Source of the DNA: JAWVFM01 sp963841455
GTDB lineage: Bacteria; Actinomycetota; Thermoleophilia; Solirubrobacterales; 70-9
Reading direction: 5' to 3'
Length of the DNA stretch: 64,000 nucleotides
NCBI GenBank assembly: GCA_963841455.1
Contig: CAWJCU010000009.1
Coordinates: 1 to 64,000, forward strand
Position numbers and translations under genes: made by a program. This document shows positions 26,991 through 36,527 of the stretch, piece after piece; within the stretch, counting starts at the first letter, position 1, and every line of letters begins with the position of its first letter. Below the pieces are notes generated by a model. That model had not been told where the DNA came from. It was given only the letters and a program-made list of their open reading frames with translations, and did no database searches.

Positions 26991-28158
26991 GTGGACCTCG
27001 AGCTCTCCGACGAGCAGCAGCTGATCTACGAGACGGCGCGGGACTTCACCGACAACGAGATCGTCCCGCGCGCGCGGGAGAGCGATCGCGCGCAGAAGTT
27101 CGACAGCGAGCTCGCCCGGCGGCTCGGCGACATGGGCTACCTGGGCGCGCCGGTCGCCGAGGACTACGGCGGGCGCGGCCTCGACTACACGAGCTACGGG
27201 CTGATCGTCGAGCAGGTCGGCCGCGGCGACTCGGCCATGCGCACGGTCGTCTCCGTCCAGACCTCGCTCGTATGCGGGTCGATCGAGCGCTGGGGGACCG
27301 AGGAGCAGAAGCAGCGCTGGCTGCCGCGGCTGTGCGCGGGCGAGGCGTTCGGGTGCTTCGGCCTCACCGAGCCCGACGCGGGCTCGGACCCGGCGTCCAT
27401 GCGCACCCGGGCCGAGAAGATCGACGGCGGCTGGCGCATCAACGGCCAGAAGATGTGGATCTCGCTCGGCAACGTCGCCGAGGTCGCCCTCGTCTTCGCC
27501 CAGGCGGACCCCGAGAAGGCCCACCGCGGGATCTGCTGCTTCCTCGTTCCCACCGACTCCGACGGCTTCTCGCACCAGGAGATCCACGGCAAGCTCGGGC
27601 CTGCGCGCGTCCGATACCGCCTCGCTCGCCTTCGACGGGGTCGAGGTTGGCGACGACGCCCTGCTCGGCGAGGTCGGCGACGGGTTCAAGGTCGCGATGT
27701 CGGCGCTCGACTCCGGGCGCTACTCGGTCGCGTCGGGCTGCGTCGGCATCTGCCAGGGGTGCCTCGACGCCTCGGTCGCCTACGCGACCGAGCGCAAGCA
27801 GTTCGGCGTGCCGATCGCGAGCTTCCAGCTCGTGCAGGAGATGATCGCCGACATCCACGTCCGCACCGACGCGGGCCGGATGCTCGTCCGCCGCGCGGGG
27901 CTGCTGAAGGACGCGGGAAAGCCGTCCACCACGGAGACCTCGGTCGCGAAGCTCTACGCGACGGAGGCGGCGGTGGAATGCGCGAACCTCGCGATCCAGG
28001 TGCACGGCGGATCCGGGTACGTCGACGACCACCCGGTCGAGCGGTACATGCGCGACGCCCGCGTTACCACGCTGTACGAGGGGACCTCGCAGATCCAGAA
28101 GCTCATCATCGGCCGCGCGGCGACGGGGATCGACGCGATGCGCCCGGCGCGCGATTGA
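26991..28158 (+). CDS. acyl-CoA dehydrogenase (one +1 interruption)
   Basis: The product is about 388 aa. The N-terminal helical domain begins DLELSDEQQLIYETARDF, and the FAD/substrate strand is FGCFGLTEPDAGSDPASM. The C-terminal domain has ERKQFGVPIASFQLVQ, VHGGSGYVDDHPVERYMRD and the catalytic-Glu region LYEGTSQIQ. A +1 shift near 27601 (GKLG then LRASDTASLAF) is needed. It should oxidise acyl-CoA at alpha-beta with electrons to ETF. GTG 26991 is used. Confidence 0.88.
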
Positions 28159-29387
28159 TCGAACGGGTCGGAGTCGTCGGCGCCGGGACCATGGGCGCCG
28201 GGATCGCTCAGGTCGCCGCCCTGGGCGGCTTCGAGACCTTTCTCCACGACCCGATCGGCGAGGCGCTCGACCGCGGCGTCGATCGCCTGCGGCGGGACCT
28301 GGCGCGAGGGGTCGAGCGGGGCCGGTGGAGCGAGGACGACGCTCATGCGGCCGAGGGGCGCCTCAATCCGGCCCCGCACCTCGGCGACCTGTCCGGTTGC
28401 GACCTCGTGATCGAGGCCGCTCCCGAGGATCTCGAGCTCAAGCGCACGCTCTTCAAGGAGGCCGAGGACCTCTGCAGCCCCGACGCGGTCCTCGCCACCA
28501 ACACGTCCTCGCTGTCGGTCACGGCGATCGCCGCCGGCGTGGAGCGCCGCGACCGCGTCGTCGGCATGCACTTCTTCAACCCGCCGGCGCTCATGAGGCT
28601 CGTCGAGATCGTCGCCGGCGACGAGAGCGGCGAGGCCAGCCTGGAGGACGCGACCGCGGCCGCCGAGCGAATGGGCCGCACGCCAATCCGCGCCGCAGAC
28701 GGCATCGGGTTCGTCGCCAACCGCTGCGTGCGCCCCTTCAGCCTCGAGGCCCTGAAGCTCGTGACCGAGGGCGTCCCGCATGAGCAGGTGGACCGGATCG
28801 TGCGGATGGGTGGCGGCTTCCGGATGGGGCCGTTCGAGCTCATGGACCTCGTGGGGGTGGACGTCAACCTCGAGGTGGCGATGTCGTTCTGGGAGCAAAG
28901 CTTCCATGAGCCGCGCTGGCGGCCGAGCCCCCTGCAGACGCGCCTCGTCGACGCGGGCCGTCTTGGCCGCAAGTCCGGGCGCGGCTGGTACTCCTACGAC
29001 GATGATGCCCATCGGCCAGACGACCCCGAGGGCCCTCTGACGGAGCTGCCCGACGATCCGCTGTTCGACGCCGAAGCGGAGGAGGCGGCGGCCGCGGGCG
29101 AGCACGTCGAACGCGTTCCGATCCGCACCCCCGGCCTCGTTCTCGGCCGCATCGTCGCCCAGCTCGTCAACGAGGCGCACTTCGCGCTCGGGGAGGGAGT
29201 GGCGAGCGCGGAGGACATCGACACGGCGATGCGCCTCGGCTTCAACTGGCCCCGCGGGCCGATCCAATGGGCGGAGGAGATCGGCCGCGCGGAGATCGTC
29301 GCGCTGCTCGACGCGCTTCACGCCGAGCTCGGCGAGGAGCGCTACCGCGTGGCGCCGGCCTTGCGCTCGAGCGCCTCCGGCGACTAG
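28155..29387 (+). CDS. 3-hydroxyacyl-CoA dehydrogenase (two C-terminal domains)
   Basis: The 410-aa protein starts at TTG 28155 overlapping the previous stop (TTGA). The NAD site is VGVVGAGTMGAGIAQ. NTSSLSVTAIA and MHFFNPPALMRLVEI hold the catalytic Ser/His/Glu region of HBDH enzymes, and IGFVANRC starts the helical domain. A second 3HCDH_C repeat (PGLVLGRIVAQLVNEAHFA) fills residues 315-395, as in PaaH-like proteins. Function: beta-oxidation or butanoyl metabolism with the upstream thiolase and acyl-CoA dehydrogenase. No frame interruption, unlike its three upstream neighbours. Confidence 0.92.
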   Translation: MIERVGVVGAGTMGAGIAQVAALGGFETFLHDPIGEALDRGVDRLRRDLARGVERGRWSEDDAHAAEGRLNPAPHLGDLSGCDLVIEAAPEDLELKRTLFKEAEDLCSPDAVLATNTSSLSVTAIAAGVERRDRVVGMHFFNPPALMRLVEIVAGDESGEASLEDATAAAERMGRTPIRAADGIGFVANRCVRPFSLEALKLVTEGVPHEQVDRIVRMGGGFRMGPFELMDLVGVDVNLEVAMSFWEQSFHEPRWRPSPLQTRLVDAGRLGRKSGRGWYSYDDDAHRPDDPEGPLTELPDDPLFDAEAEEAAAAGEHVERVPIRTPGLVLGRIVAQLVNEAHFALGEGVASAEDIDTAMRLGFNWPRGPIQWAEEIGRAEIVALLDALHAELGEERYRVAPALRSSASGD

Positions 29388-29416
29388 GCTCCGCTCGAGC
29401 CACCAAGGAGGGAATG

Positions 29417-30055
29417 ATGCAACGCATCCCAACCATCGCCAGAGCGGGACTCGCGTCGATCGGAACAGCCGCCGCGCTCGCGCTGGTCCCGGCCGGGGCC
29501 GCGGGAGCCGACAAGTTCGGGGCCGACCTGAAGAACCAGGACGGATCGGTGACGCAGCCCACAGCCGAGAGGAACTGTCAGCAGGACGCAAACGCACTCG
29601 ACTCGACCAAGGAGTGCGACCGGATCGCCGTCAAGTATCAGGACACCGGAGCGATCCAGGGAAACATCACCGCGCCGCACGGCGGCAAGATCGACAAGCT
29701 CAAGCTCGTCGCTCTGCACAAGGGCAAGTTCCAGTTCGAGCTCGGCCGCACGAAGAATTACAACGGCGGCGACAACGGCAAGGGCCAGATCGTGGCCCAC
29801 AGCCGCCACGTGAAGTACGAGTCGAGCATCAAGGGAAGCGGCTACAAGATTCAGACGTTCGACATCCCTGACAAGCACGTCGACAAGGGGGACTACCTCG
29901 CGATCAAGGCGAAAAAGACGTCGCTTCTGAAGTGCCAGTCGGGGAGCACCGAGCAGCTCCTGTTCCAGCCGCCGCTCGCGGTGAACGCGCCGTTCACCGG
30001 CAATGCCGGCCACGTCAGCAACTGCACGCTGCTGCTACAGGCCGTCTACAAGTAA
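29417..30055 (+). CDS. secreted protein, family of unknown function
   Basis: The product is about 212 aa. An AAGGAGGG ribosome site favours the second of two tandem ATGs (29417). The signal peptide (residues 1-32, cut near GAAGA) is followed by a beta-rich mature domain: GKIDKLKLVALHKGKF, TFDIPDKHVDKGDYLAIKA, and four Cys. The overall plan (anchor strand, KG-x-xLAIKA motif, late Cys and a final ...LLLQAVYK) resembles the secreted protein at 49692-50456, so they may be paralogues. No enzymatic motif seen. Confidence 0.7.
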   Translation: MQRIPTIARAGLASIGTAAALALVPAGAAGADKFGADLKNQDGSVTQPTAERNCQQDANALDSTKECDRIAVKYQDTGAIQGNITAPHGGKIDKLKLVALHKGKFQFELGRTKNYNGGDNGKGQIVAHSRHVKYESSIKGSGYKIQTFDIPDKHVDKGDYLAIKAKKTSLLKCQSGSTEQLLFQPPLAVNAPFTGNAGHVSNCTLLLQAVYK

Positions 30056-30062
30056 GAGCCGG

Positions 30063-30983
30063 TCAGAACGAGTCCGTCGAGGGGTAGCCCTCGGCAAGGG
30101 TCGGTGCGGAGGCTCGCTTGCTCGGGCGAGCCTCCGCCCGGCCCGCTCCGAGCCACGACCCCACGAGAATCCCCGCCAGCCCCACCAGCTTGCCGGCGGT
30201 GATCGGCTCGGATAGGAACCAAGCGCCGTAGACCACCGCGAAACCGGGCGCGATGTAGGAGACCAGCATCGTCCGCGCGGGGCCGACCTTGGCGATCAGC
30301 GCGTAGAAGATGACGAACGCGAGCCCGGTCCCGAAGAGACCCAGCGCCGCGACGGCGGCGATGGGCCCGAGAGCCGGCGCCGAGCCCGGCAGTGTGGCGA
30401 GAGCTGGAGGCAGAAGGAGGACGGAGCTGGCAGTCATCACGCCCGCGACCACTCCGAGCGGCGGGGCATCGGAGAAGCGGACCTTGAAGATGAATCCCCC
30501 GACCGCGTAGCCCAGGCTTGCGAGCACGACGGCGAGACCGCCGAGAACCCCCGAGCCGGCGAGATCGAGCCCGAACAGCGCGATGACGCCCGCGATCCCG
30601 ATCGCGACGCCTGCGAGCCGCGTTCCCTCCGAGCGCTCCTCGGGGTCGAGGCGGAGCGCCAGCATCGCGGTGAGGATCGGCGTCGTGGCGACCAGGATGC
30701 CCGCGAGCGACGAGGAGATCGAGCGCTCGCCGGCGGCGATCAGCAGGAACGGGCCGGCGACCTGAATCGCCCCGAGCACCACGACCCATCGCACCCGTCC
30801 GCGGAGCGCCGAGAGGGCGCCGCGCGAGGCCGCAAGCGGCATGAGCACGAGAGCCGCCAACGCGATCCGGGAGAAGGCGACCATCTCCGGAGAGAGGTCC
30901 CGAAGCCCGATCTTGATCAACAGGTAGCTGACACCCCAGATCGCCGACAGCCCGAGGAGAAGAAGCCAGGAGCGGCGATCCAC
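30063..30983 (-). CDS. EamA/DMT-family transporter
   Basis: The 306-aa membrane protein has ten TM helices in two EamA repeats. SAIWGVSYLLIKIGLRDLSP opens repeat 1 and GGLAVVLASLGYAVGGFIF opens repeat 2. Related carriers export metabolites or amino acids. Strong TM helices and intact repeats leave little doubt about the family; substrate unknown. It is convergent with the secreted protein gene (7 nt). Confidence 0.87.
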   Translation of the reverse strand: MDRRSWLLLLGLSAIWGVSYLLIKIGLRDLSPEMVAFSRIALAALVLMPLAASRGALSALRGRVRWVVVLGAIQVAGPFLLIAAGERSISSSLAGILVATTPILTAMLALRLDPEERSEGTRLAGVAIGIAGVIALFGLDLAGSGVLGGLAVVLASLGYAVGGFIFKVRFSDAPPLGVVAGVMTASSVLLLPPALATLPGSAPALGPIAAVAALGLFGTGLAFVIFYALIAKVGPARTMLVSYIAPGFAVVYGAWFLSEPITAGKLVGLAGILVGSWLGAGRAEARPSKRASAPTLAEGYPSTDSF

Positions 30984-31055
30984 CCAACCAGGCTAGCCAT
31001 CCGCCGCGAACGTCCCGCGCTACCGCCCATAGCCCCCGGCGAGGGACGCTCGGCC

Positions 31056-32175
31056 CTAGTTGGGGCGCTCTAGATGGCCTGTGTTGATGCCGCCGTAGCT
31101 GTACGTCGGGACCACGGGCCACTGACGCTTCCAGCTCGCCATCTCCGACGAGGGGAAGACGTTGAGCCAGCGGGGGTCGCGGCGGTTCGGGTCGGCGAGC
31201 GCCTTCTCCTTGATCATCGAGTCGTACTGATCGATCGAGTCCTCGAGGGTGTTCGAGTTCAGGATCACCTCGCGGCCAAAGAACTCGGCCGCCTTGCGCA
31301 CGCCGGGGATCTTCGAGAGGTGCGGGTGCCAGTTGTCGGCTGCAACGCCGTTCTCGGAGGAGACCCACACCCCCTCCTCGGTGTTGACGCACATCGAGTG
31401 GTTGCCGTCGGTGTGGCCGGGCGTCCACACCAGGGCGCAGCCCTTGCCGAGCTCGACGTCGCCGTCGACGAGCACGACGTTGTCGGTCCGCAGGTCCGTG
31501 ATCCCCTGCCCCACGTACCAGGCCCACTGCATGGGATGGATCGATGTGAAGGTGTCCCACTCCCGCCGCTGCGCGATCAACGTCGCGTTCGGGAACAGCG
31601 GCTCGCGCGGCGCGGCCTCGCCCTCGATCGGCTCGGTGGTGCCGAGGATGAAGCGGGGATCCTGGACGTGGAGGTGGTCGAAGCTCACGAAGTCGACGTC
31701 CTCGACCCGTAGGCCCGCCTTGACGAGGGCCTCGTCGGGGTGGTTCCAGATGTTGGCCAACACCTTGTAGGAGAGGAACTCGCCGAGGCGCTCGATCTGC
31801 TGCGCGTAGTAGGGCGCCTCGGCCGGTCCCTCGGGCACCGTCGGCTCGTAGGCCAGCGTGCGCAGCCTTCCCTCGAAGTCCTCGAACTGGACCACCTGGA
31901 GGCGGTTGATGATGTTGATATACGGGTTGGCGCCGATCGCCGCGCCGCCGAAGGCGAACTTGACCGGGTAGCCCGCCGAGGCGATGTCCACCGTCCGCAC
32001 GCCCCGCACCCGGTTCTCCGGGCGTGGCGAACCGAGCCCGGAACTCAGCCGCCGCCTCGCGGATCGCCGCCGGGCGATCGCCCCGCGGCCAGGTGGCGTT
32101 GGCCTCGTCGAAGTCGCTGAACGAACGGAGGCCGACGGAGTCGGGGCTGACCTGAGGGACATCGACGATGGCCAT
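31056..32175 (-). CDS. divergent metallo-beta-lactamase-fold protein (one +1 interruption)
   Basis: The product is about 372 aa. The ATG at 32175 (AIVDVPQVSPDSVGLRSF) leads to EFRARFATPGE. Reading shifts +1 near 32018 into RVRGVRTVDIASAGYPVKF and stays there. The metal region is atypical: DHLHVQDPR replaces the usual HxHxDH, while WTPGHTDGNHS supplies the later His. A long insert (INIINRLQVVQFEDFEG) precedes it. It may be a hydrolase with altered metal binding. A REP-like repeat lies between it and trxB. Confidence 0.65.
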
Positions 32176-32194
32176 CGCCAACAACTCTAGTGCC

Positions 32195-32241
32195 CGCGAG
32201 TGCCGACTTCCGTCGTCAGGGTCGACGCAATTCGGCGCTCG
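32195..32241 (+). repeat. REP-like hairpin repeat, copy 1 (solitary)
   Basis: The element runs from CGCGAGTGCCGACTTCCG to CAATTCGGCGCTCG in the trxB-MBL spacer. It matches the copy at 55396-55442 in nearly every position, and its ends (GCCGA...TCGGC) can pair. No DUF559 gene is adjacent here. Its translation (ARECRLPSSGSTQFGARR) resembles the N-terminus of the DUF559 protein encoded at 55448. Confidence 0.75.
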
Positions 32242-32248
32242 GCGGTGC

Positions 32249-33256
32249 TCAGGCGGTGGGGGTCGGCGCGATCTCGATCGGCTCGCCGCCCCGCTGCCAG
32301 TGGGCCTCGGGCGAGGGCGGCGTGTCGCGCAGGTACCACTCGGCGTCGAGGGCGCCCATGCAGCCGGTACCAGCGGCTGTCACCGCCTGGCGGTAGGTGT
32401 GGTCGACCAGGTCGCCGACTGCGAAAACACCGGCGAGCTTCGTGCGCGTCGAACCGGGGTCCGTGACGACGTAGCCGTTCTCGTCCGTGTCGACCTGGCC
32501 GGTCACCAGCTCTGACCGCGGGGTATGGCCGATCGCGACGAACGCACCCCCGACGGGGAGCGACTCCGTCTCGCTGGTCTCGGCGTTGCGCAGGCTGACG
32601 CTGGCGAGCTTGCCGTCGTCGCCCGCGACGAACTTCTCCGGGACGTACGGGGTCTTGAAGCTGATGTTGGGGACCGTCTCGGCGCGCTCGAGCATGATCT
32701 TCGAGGCGCGGAACTCGGGCCGGCGGTGGACGATCGAGAGGTTGTCGGCGTACTTGGAGATGAAGATCGCGTCCTCCATCGCCGAATCGCCGCCGCCGAT
32801 CACGGCCACGTCCTCGCCCTTGAAGAAGGCGCCGTCGCAGACGCCACAGGTCGACACCCCGCGGCCGCCGAGCTCAAGCTCGCCGGGGATGCCGAGTCGC
32901 TTCGGCTCGGCGCCCATCGAGAGGATGATCGCTTTCGCGCGGTGCTCGTCATCGCCGATGAAGACTCGCTGGACGTCACCGTCGGAGAGCTCGACGCGCG
33001 TCGCGTCGTCGGTGATGAAGCGCGTCCCGAAGCGCTCGGCCTGCGCGCGGAACTCCTGCATCATCTCCGGCCCCATGATCCCCGCGGGATAGCCGGGATA
33101 GTTCTCGACGTCGGTCGTGTTCTGAAGCTGGCCGCCCCACTGGAACCCCTCGATTACCAGGGGTTCGAGGTTTGCGCGAGCCGCGTATAGCGCGGCCGTG
33201 TAGCCGGCCGGTCCACCGCCCAGGATGATCAGATTGTCAGTGCCTTCTTCTGTCAT
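32249..33256 (-). CDS. trxB: thioredoxin reductase
   Basis: The 335-aa protein is a standard low-molecular-weight TrxR. The FAD loop is ILGGGPAGYTAALYAARANL, the redox pair is CGVC in STCGVCDGAFF, the NADPH loop is VIGGGDSAMEDAIFISK, and the C-terminal FAD motif is GVFAVGDLVDHTYRQAVTAAGTG. It reduces thioredoxin with NADPH in the cytosol. No thioredoxin gene follows it here. A C-terminal tail of about 25 residues beyond the usual end is present. Confidence 0.94.
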   Translation of the reverse strand: MTEEGTDNLIILGGGPAGYTAALYAARANLEPLVIEGFQWGGQLQNTTDVENYPGYPAGIMGPEMMQEFRAQAERFGTRFITDDATRVELSDGDVQRVFIGDDEHRAKAIILSMGAEPKRLGIPGELELGGRGVSTCGVCDGAFFKGEDVAVIGGGDSAMEDAIFISKYADNLSIVHRRPEFRASKIMLERAETVPNISFKTPYVPEKFVAGDDGKLASVSLRNAETSETESLPVGGAFVAIGHTPRSELVTGQVDTDENGYVVTDPGSTRTKLAGVFAVGDLVDHTYRQAVTAAGTGCMGALDAEWYLRDTPPSPEAHWQRGGEPIEIAPTPTA

Positions 33257-33286
33257 TTCGCTCCACGCTCCATGTTACTTCACTTT

Positions 33287-34435
33287 TTATAGTGTCGCTT
33301 CGGCCGCGGTCGTTACGCCCGCAACACGTGCCGCGGGCGTCCCCTCCGCCTCCCAGCGGGCCACCGTGCGGCGAAGCTGGAAGAACGCGATCAGGCCCGG
33401 TGGGATCGGCAGCCAGAAGGCGAACAGGCGGTAGGTCAGCACCGCCGCAAAGACGTCGTCGCCGGGGAATCCGAAGAGCACGAAGGCGCCGATCATGCCG
33501 GCGTCTACGGCCCCCACGCCCGCCGGCGCGAACGGGAAGAGGTTGGCGGCGAGCCCGAGGAAGAACCCCTGCACGACTACGCCGAGCGGGACGCTGACGC
33601 CGTAGGCGTGGAAGCTCGCCCACAGGATCCCGATGTTGGCTGCCCAGTAGCCGATCGCGCCGGCTACCGCCAGCCCTCCCTCGGAAGGGTTTCGGACGAG
33701 ATCGAGTGCCGTTCGGGTACCGCGGGCGAGTGTGGCCGGCACCGTCGCGAGACGGTGAGCGAGGCGGCCCCGGCGGCTCGTGTAGGAGGCGGCCTGGGCG
33801 CGTCGCTCGAGATCGCCGGGGATCAGCGCGATGAGCAGGAACACCACGATGACGAGGCCGGCGATCCCCGCCGGCACGATCGTGAGGCCGGCTGGGGCGG
33901 GTCCGCTGAGGAGCCCGGTGCGCAGCAGGATCCCGTTGAGGATGACCACGCTCAGGTAAACGCCGTAGAGCAGCACCAGGAACGCGACCAGCCGGCACGC
34001 CGCGCGTCCGGCCTCCATCCCGGCCTTCCGGATGGCCCAGTAGTTCAGAACGACTCCGCCCGCGCCACCGGCCGAGAACAGCAGCGACGCCGCGAGGCCC
34101 GCCATCGTGATCTGGTAGGCCTCACTGAGGCGCAGGCCCATCCCTCGGCCGACCACGCCGCGGAACAGGGCGACGTACGAGAGGTAGGCCGCAACGTCCA
34201 TCGCGAACGCGACGGCGAGCCATTCGGGCGCCGCGTCGTCGAGGCGGCTCAGGGTCCCCTGGATCCCGACGATCTTCGGCAGCAGGAAGTAGATCCCGAC
34301 GATCAGCAGGACGACGACCAGGCCGGTCTGGATCAGGAGCTTCGGGCTCGCGAAGAAAGTGGGCTCCGACCCGTTGGCCTCGGCCGCGTCGGCGGCACCG
34401 TCGTCGCGGTCTGGTGACCCCATCCTCTGGTTCAT
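33287..34435 (-). CDS. lysylphosphatidylglycerol-synthase TM domain (flippase-like) protein
   Basis: The 382-aa integral membrane protein belongs to the UPF0104/AglD-MprF TM family. Signatures are SLLFSAGGAGGVVLNYWAIRK in the middle and GVGAVDAGMIGAFVLFG near the C-terminus, with about nine TM helices. It lacks the C-terminal aminoacyl-transfer domain of full MprF, so lipid flipping or polymer export is more likely than lysinylation. It begins 50 nt from the PAP2 gene stop, same strand. Confidence 0.85.
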   Translation of the reverse strand: MNQRMGSPDRDDGAADAAEANGSEPTFFASPKLLIQTGLVVVLLIVGIYFLLPKIVGIQGTLSRLDDAAPEWLAVAFAMDVAAYLSYVALFRGVVGRGMGLRLSEAYQITMAGLAASLLFSAGGAGGVVLNYWAIRKAGMEAGRAACRLVAFLVLLYGVYLSVVILNGILLRTGLLSGPAPAGLTIVPAGIAGLVIVVFLLIALIPGDLERRAQAASYTSRRGRLAHRLATVPATLARGTRTALDLVRNPSEGGLAVAGAIGYWAANIGILWASFHAYGVSVPLGVVVQGFFLGLAANLFPFAPAGVGAVDAGMIGAFVLFGFPGDDVFAAVLTYRLFAFWLPIPPGLIAFFQLRRTVARWEAEGTPAARVAGVTTAAEATL

Positions 34436-34485
34436 ATCCTCCCATCAAGCGGAAAACACCTCACTCCCGGCCTCAGGCGCTGGGA

Positions 34486-35520
34486 TCAGGGGTTAGCAAT
34501 GCGCTCCAGGCGCTGCACGGCGTCACTGAGGCGAAGCGCCGCGGGCTCGAGAAGCGGCTCGCCGAGTCGCACCGCCGCCACGAGAGCGGCTCCTGCGAAG
34601 AGGTCGATCACGTAGTGCTCGCCCAGATAGACGAGCGCGACCGCCAGGGCTGCCGCGTACGTGTACCCCACCGCCCCCGCGCCGGGTGCGCTTTCCGCAA
34701 GCAGGATCGCCGCGAGGAGAGATGCGGCGAAGTGAAGGGAGGGCATCGCCGCCCACGGGTTGCCGCCGAAGGCCTCGTAGAGGCGGGGCCAGGCGTCACC
34801 CCAGACCTCCTCCCCCACCTCCACCATCACGTGTCGCAGCTCGAGGGCCTCCGCCTCCACCTCCCGGCCCTCGGCGGGGCGGGCATGGCGACGCAACTCG
34901 TCCACCATCTCGCCGCTCTCGGCCGCCCACCAAGGGGGAGCCGTTGGAACGAGGAAGTAGACGACGCACCCGAGGTCGAAGGCACCCGCGAGCTGCCGCG
35001 CGGCGCGGGCGAAACGGTGGTTCCGCCAGACGAGGATCCACACGAGCGAGAGGTGCGGCTCGAAGAACCAGGCCCAGTGGACGAAGACCAGGGCGCGGTC
35101 AAGCCGCCCTACCCGTCCCGGCCGCGCCAGGGCTCGCTGGAGGCGAAGCCCGGGCAGCTCGCCCCCACCGAGGCGCAGGTCGGCCCGAATCGGATAGCGG
35201 ACCCGGAGCCGCCCGCGTAGGCGCTCGGCGTCGTCGTAGGGAAGCTCGTGGATCACGGTGAACGCCCACATCTGCATCGCGAAGAGCGCCGCGTCGCGCA
35301 GCTTTGTCCTGGGGCGAAGCACCGCGAGGCCAAGCGGACCCACGACCGTGGCGCCGGCGGTGAGGGCCGGCGGGATGCGAAGGCGCCGCCGCGCGAGCGG
35401 CACGGCAACGGAGCCGACGACGGCGGCGCCGGCCGAGAGTCGGACGAGCGCGCGGAGTGCCGGGCTCGGACGGCGACGAGATCTGAATACGCCCAAGGCG
35501 CGGCGAGTGTAGTGACGCAT
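34486..35520 (-). CDS. PAP2/inositolphosphotransferase-like membrane phosphatase
   Basis: The 344-aa protein has several TM helices. The PAP2 core is in the C-terminal half: AMPSLHFA (first catalytic His region) and LGEHYVIDLFAG (second His/Asp). The N-terminal Lys/Arg site of classical PAP2 is less clear, as in Aur1/inositolphosphotransferase relatives. Proximity to the LPG-synthase-like flippase suggests phospholipid or glycolipid remodelling. It diverges from the ctaC-like gene (14 nt). Confidence 0.8.
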   Translation of the reverse strand: MRHYTRRALGVFRSRRRPSPALRALVRLSAGAAVVGSVAVPLARRRLRIPPALTAGATVVGPLGLAVLRPRTKLRDAALFAMQMWAFTVIHELPYDDAERLRGRLRVRYPIRADLRLGGGELPGLRLQRALARPGRVGRLDRALVFVHWAWFFEPHLSLVWILVWRNHRFARAARQLAGAFDLGCVVYFLVPTAPPWWAAESGEMVDELRRHARPAEGREVEAEALELRHVMVEVGEEVWGDAWPRLYEAFGGNPWAAMPSLHFAASLLAAILLAESAPGAGAVGYTYAAALAVALVYLGEHYVIDLFAGAALVAAVRLGEPLLEPAALRLSDAVQRLERIANP

Positions 35521-35534
35521 AGAATGCTCGCGCC

Positions 35535-36527
35535 TTGACGGCCGCAGCCCTCAGAAGCATGCGCCGATGGGCGGCAGCGGCTGCCGTCACCGCGGTCACC
35601 GTCGGCGGCCTCGTCGCCGCGTCGCCCGCCGGCGCCTCGATCATCAGCCCGCGCACGGGGCACTCGCCGAACGCAAGTGACATCCGCGCCGCGTACTGGA
35701 TCGCACTCGCCGTGGCGGCCGTCCTCGCCGTGGCGGCCGTTGGCGGGCTGCTCGTTGCCGTATTCCGCTTTCGCGAGCGGCGCGGGTCGGCCCCGGCCCG
35801 ACTGGTCGCCGGCCGCGGGTTCTTCGTTCGCGCCGGCACCCCCCTCGCCATCGTGGCGATCGGGCTCTTCGTCGCCGGCATCATCCTCACCGAGGACGCA
35901 AAGAAGGTGCCGCGAGCCGGCAGCGGCGCCGTCGCCTCCGCGGCTCAGACCGCGCAGGTCGGCGTGACGGGCGTCCCCTCTGAGGCGCTCCAGCAGGCAA
36001 TCGAGACGCTTCGCAACACGACACCGGCGAACGGGCCGATCGGCGGCGTCGCCAAGGGCGGGCCGCTCGCGATCGACGCGGTGGCGCAGCAGTGGCTGTG
36101 GCGGTTCTTCTATCCCGGCGGTCCCGGCACCTCCGGGGGGTACACGGCGACCGGAGGACGGCCCGGCGATCGGACCTTCTCCTACACGACCCTGACGGTC
36201 CCCGTTGACACGCCGATTGTCCTCAACGTCACCTCGACCGACGTGATGCACCGCTGGTTCGTCCCGGCCCTCGGCGGCCAGGTCGACGCGGTACCCGGCC
36301 ACACGGCGCAGACGTGGTTCAAGGCCGACCGCACGGGCACCTTCCCCGGCCAGTCCACCGCCTTCTCAGGCACCGGGTACTCGACGATGCGGATCTACGT
36401 CCACGTGGTGAGCCAGAGCGCATACGCGGCCTACCTGAAGCGCCAGGCGGCCGACCTCGCCCAGGCGCAGAACTACGTCGACGGCGTCATCAAGCGCGAC
36501 GCCGTTCCAGGCGAGGGGGCGCCGTGA
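35535..36527 (+). CDS. cytochrome oxidase subunit II homologue lacking most CuA ligands
   Basis: The 330-aa protein has a signal-like N-terminus, two TM helices (about residues 52-77 and 100-117) and a periplasmic cupredoxin domain with the expected QQWLWRFFYP and VMHRWFVPALG strands. The CuA loop aligns without gaps to the canonical copy at 46616-47419 but reads STAFSGTGYSTM where that copy has CTELCGYGHATM. Both Cys become Ser (274, 278), the bridging Glu becomes Ala276, and His becomes Tyr282; His239 and Met285 remain. A binuclear CuA centre cannot form. Stop/start overlap (GTGA) couples it to the equally degenerate subunit I. Confidence 0.85.
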   Translation: MTAAALRSMRRWAAAAAVTAVTVGGLVAASPAGASIISPRTGHSPNASDIRAAYWIALAVAAVLAVAAVGGLLVAVFRFRERRGSAPARLVAGRGFFVRAGTPLAIVAIGLFVAGIILTEDAKKVPRAGSGAVASAAQTAQVGVTGVPSEALQQAIETLRNTTPANGPIGGVAKGGPLAIDAVAQQWLWRFFYPGGPGTSGGYTATGGRPGDRTFSYTTLTVPVDTPIVLNVTSTDVMHRWFVPALGGQVDAVPGHTAQTWFKADRTGTFPGQSTAFSGTGYSTMRIYVHVVSQSAYAAYLKRQAADLAQAQNYVDGVIKRDAVPGEGAP

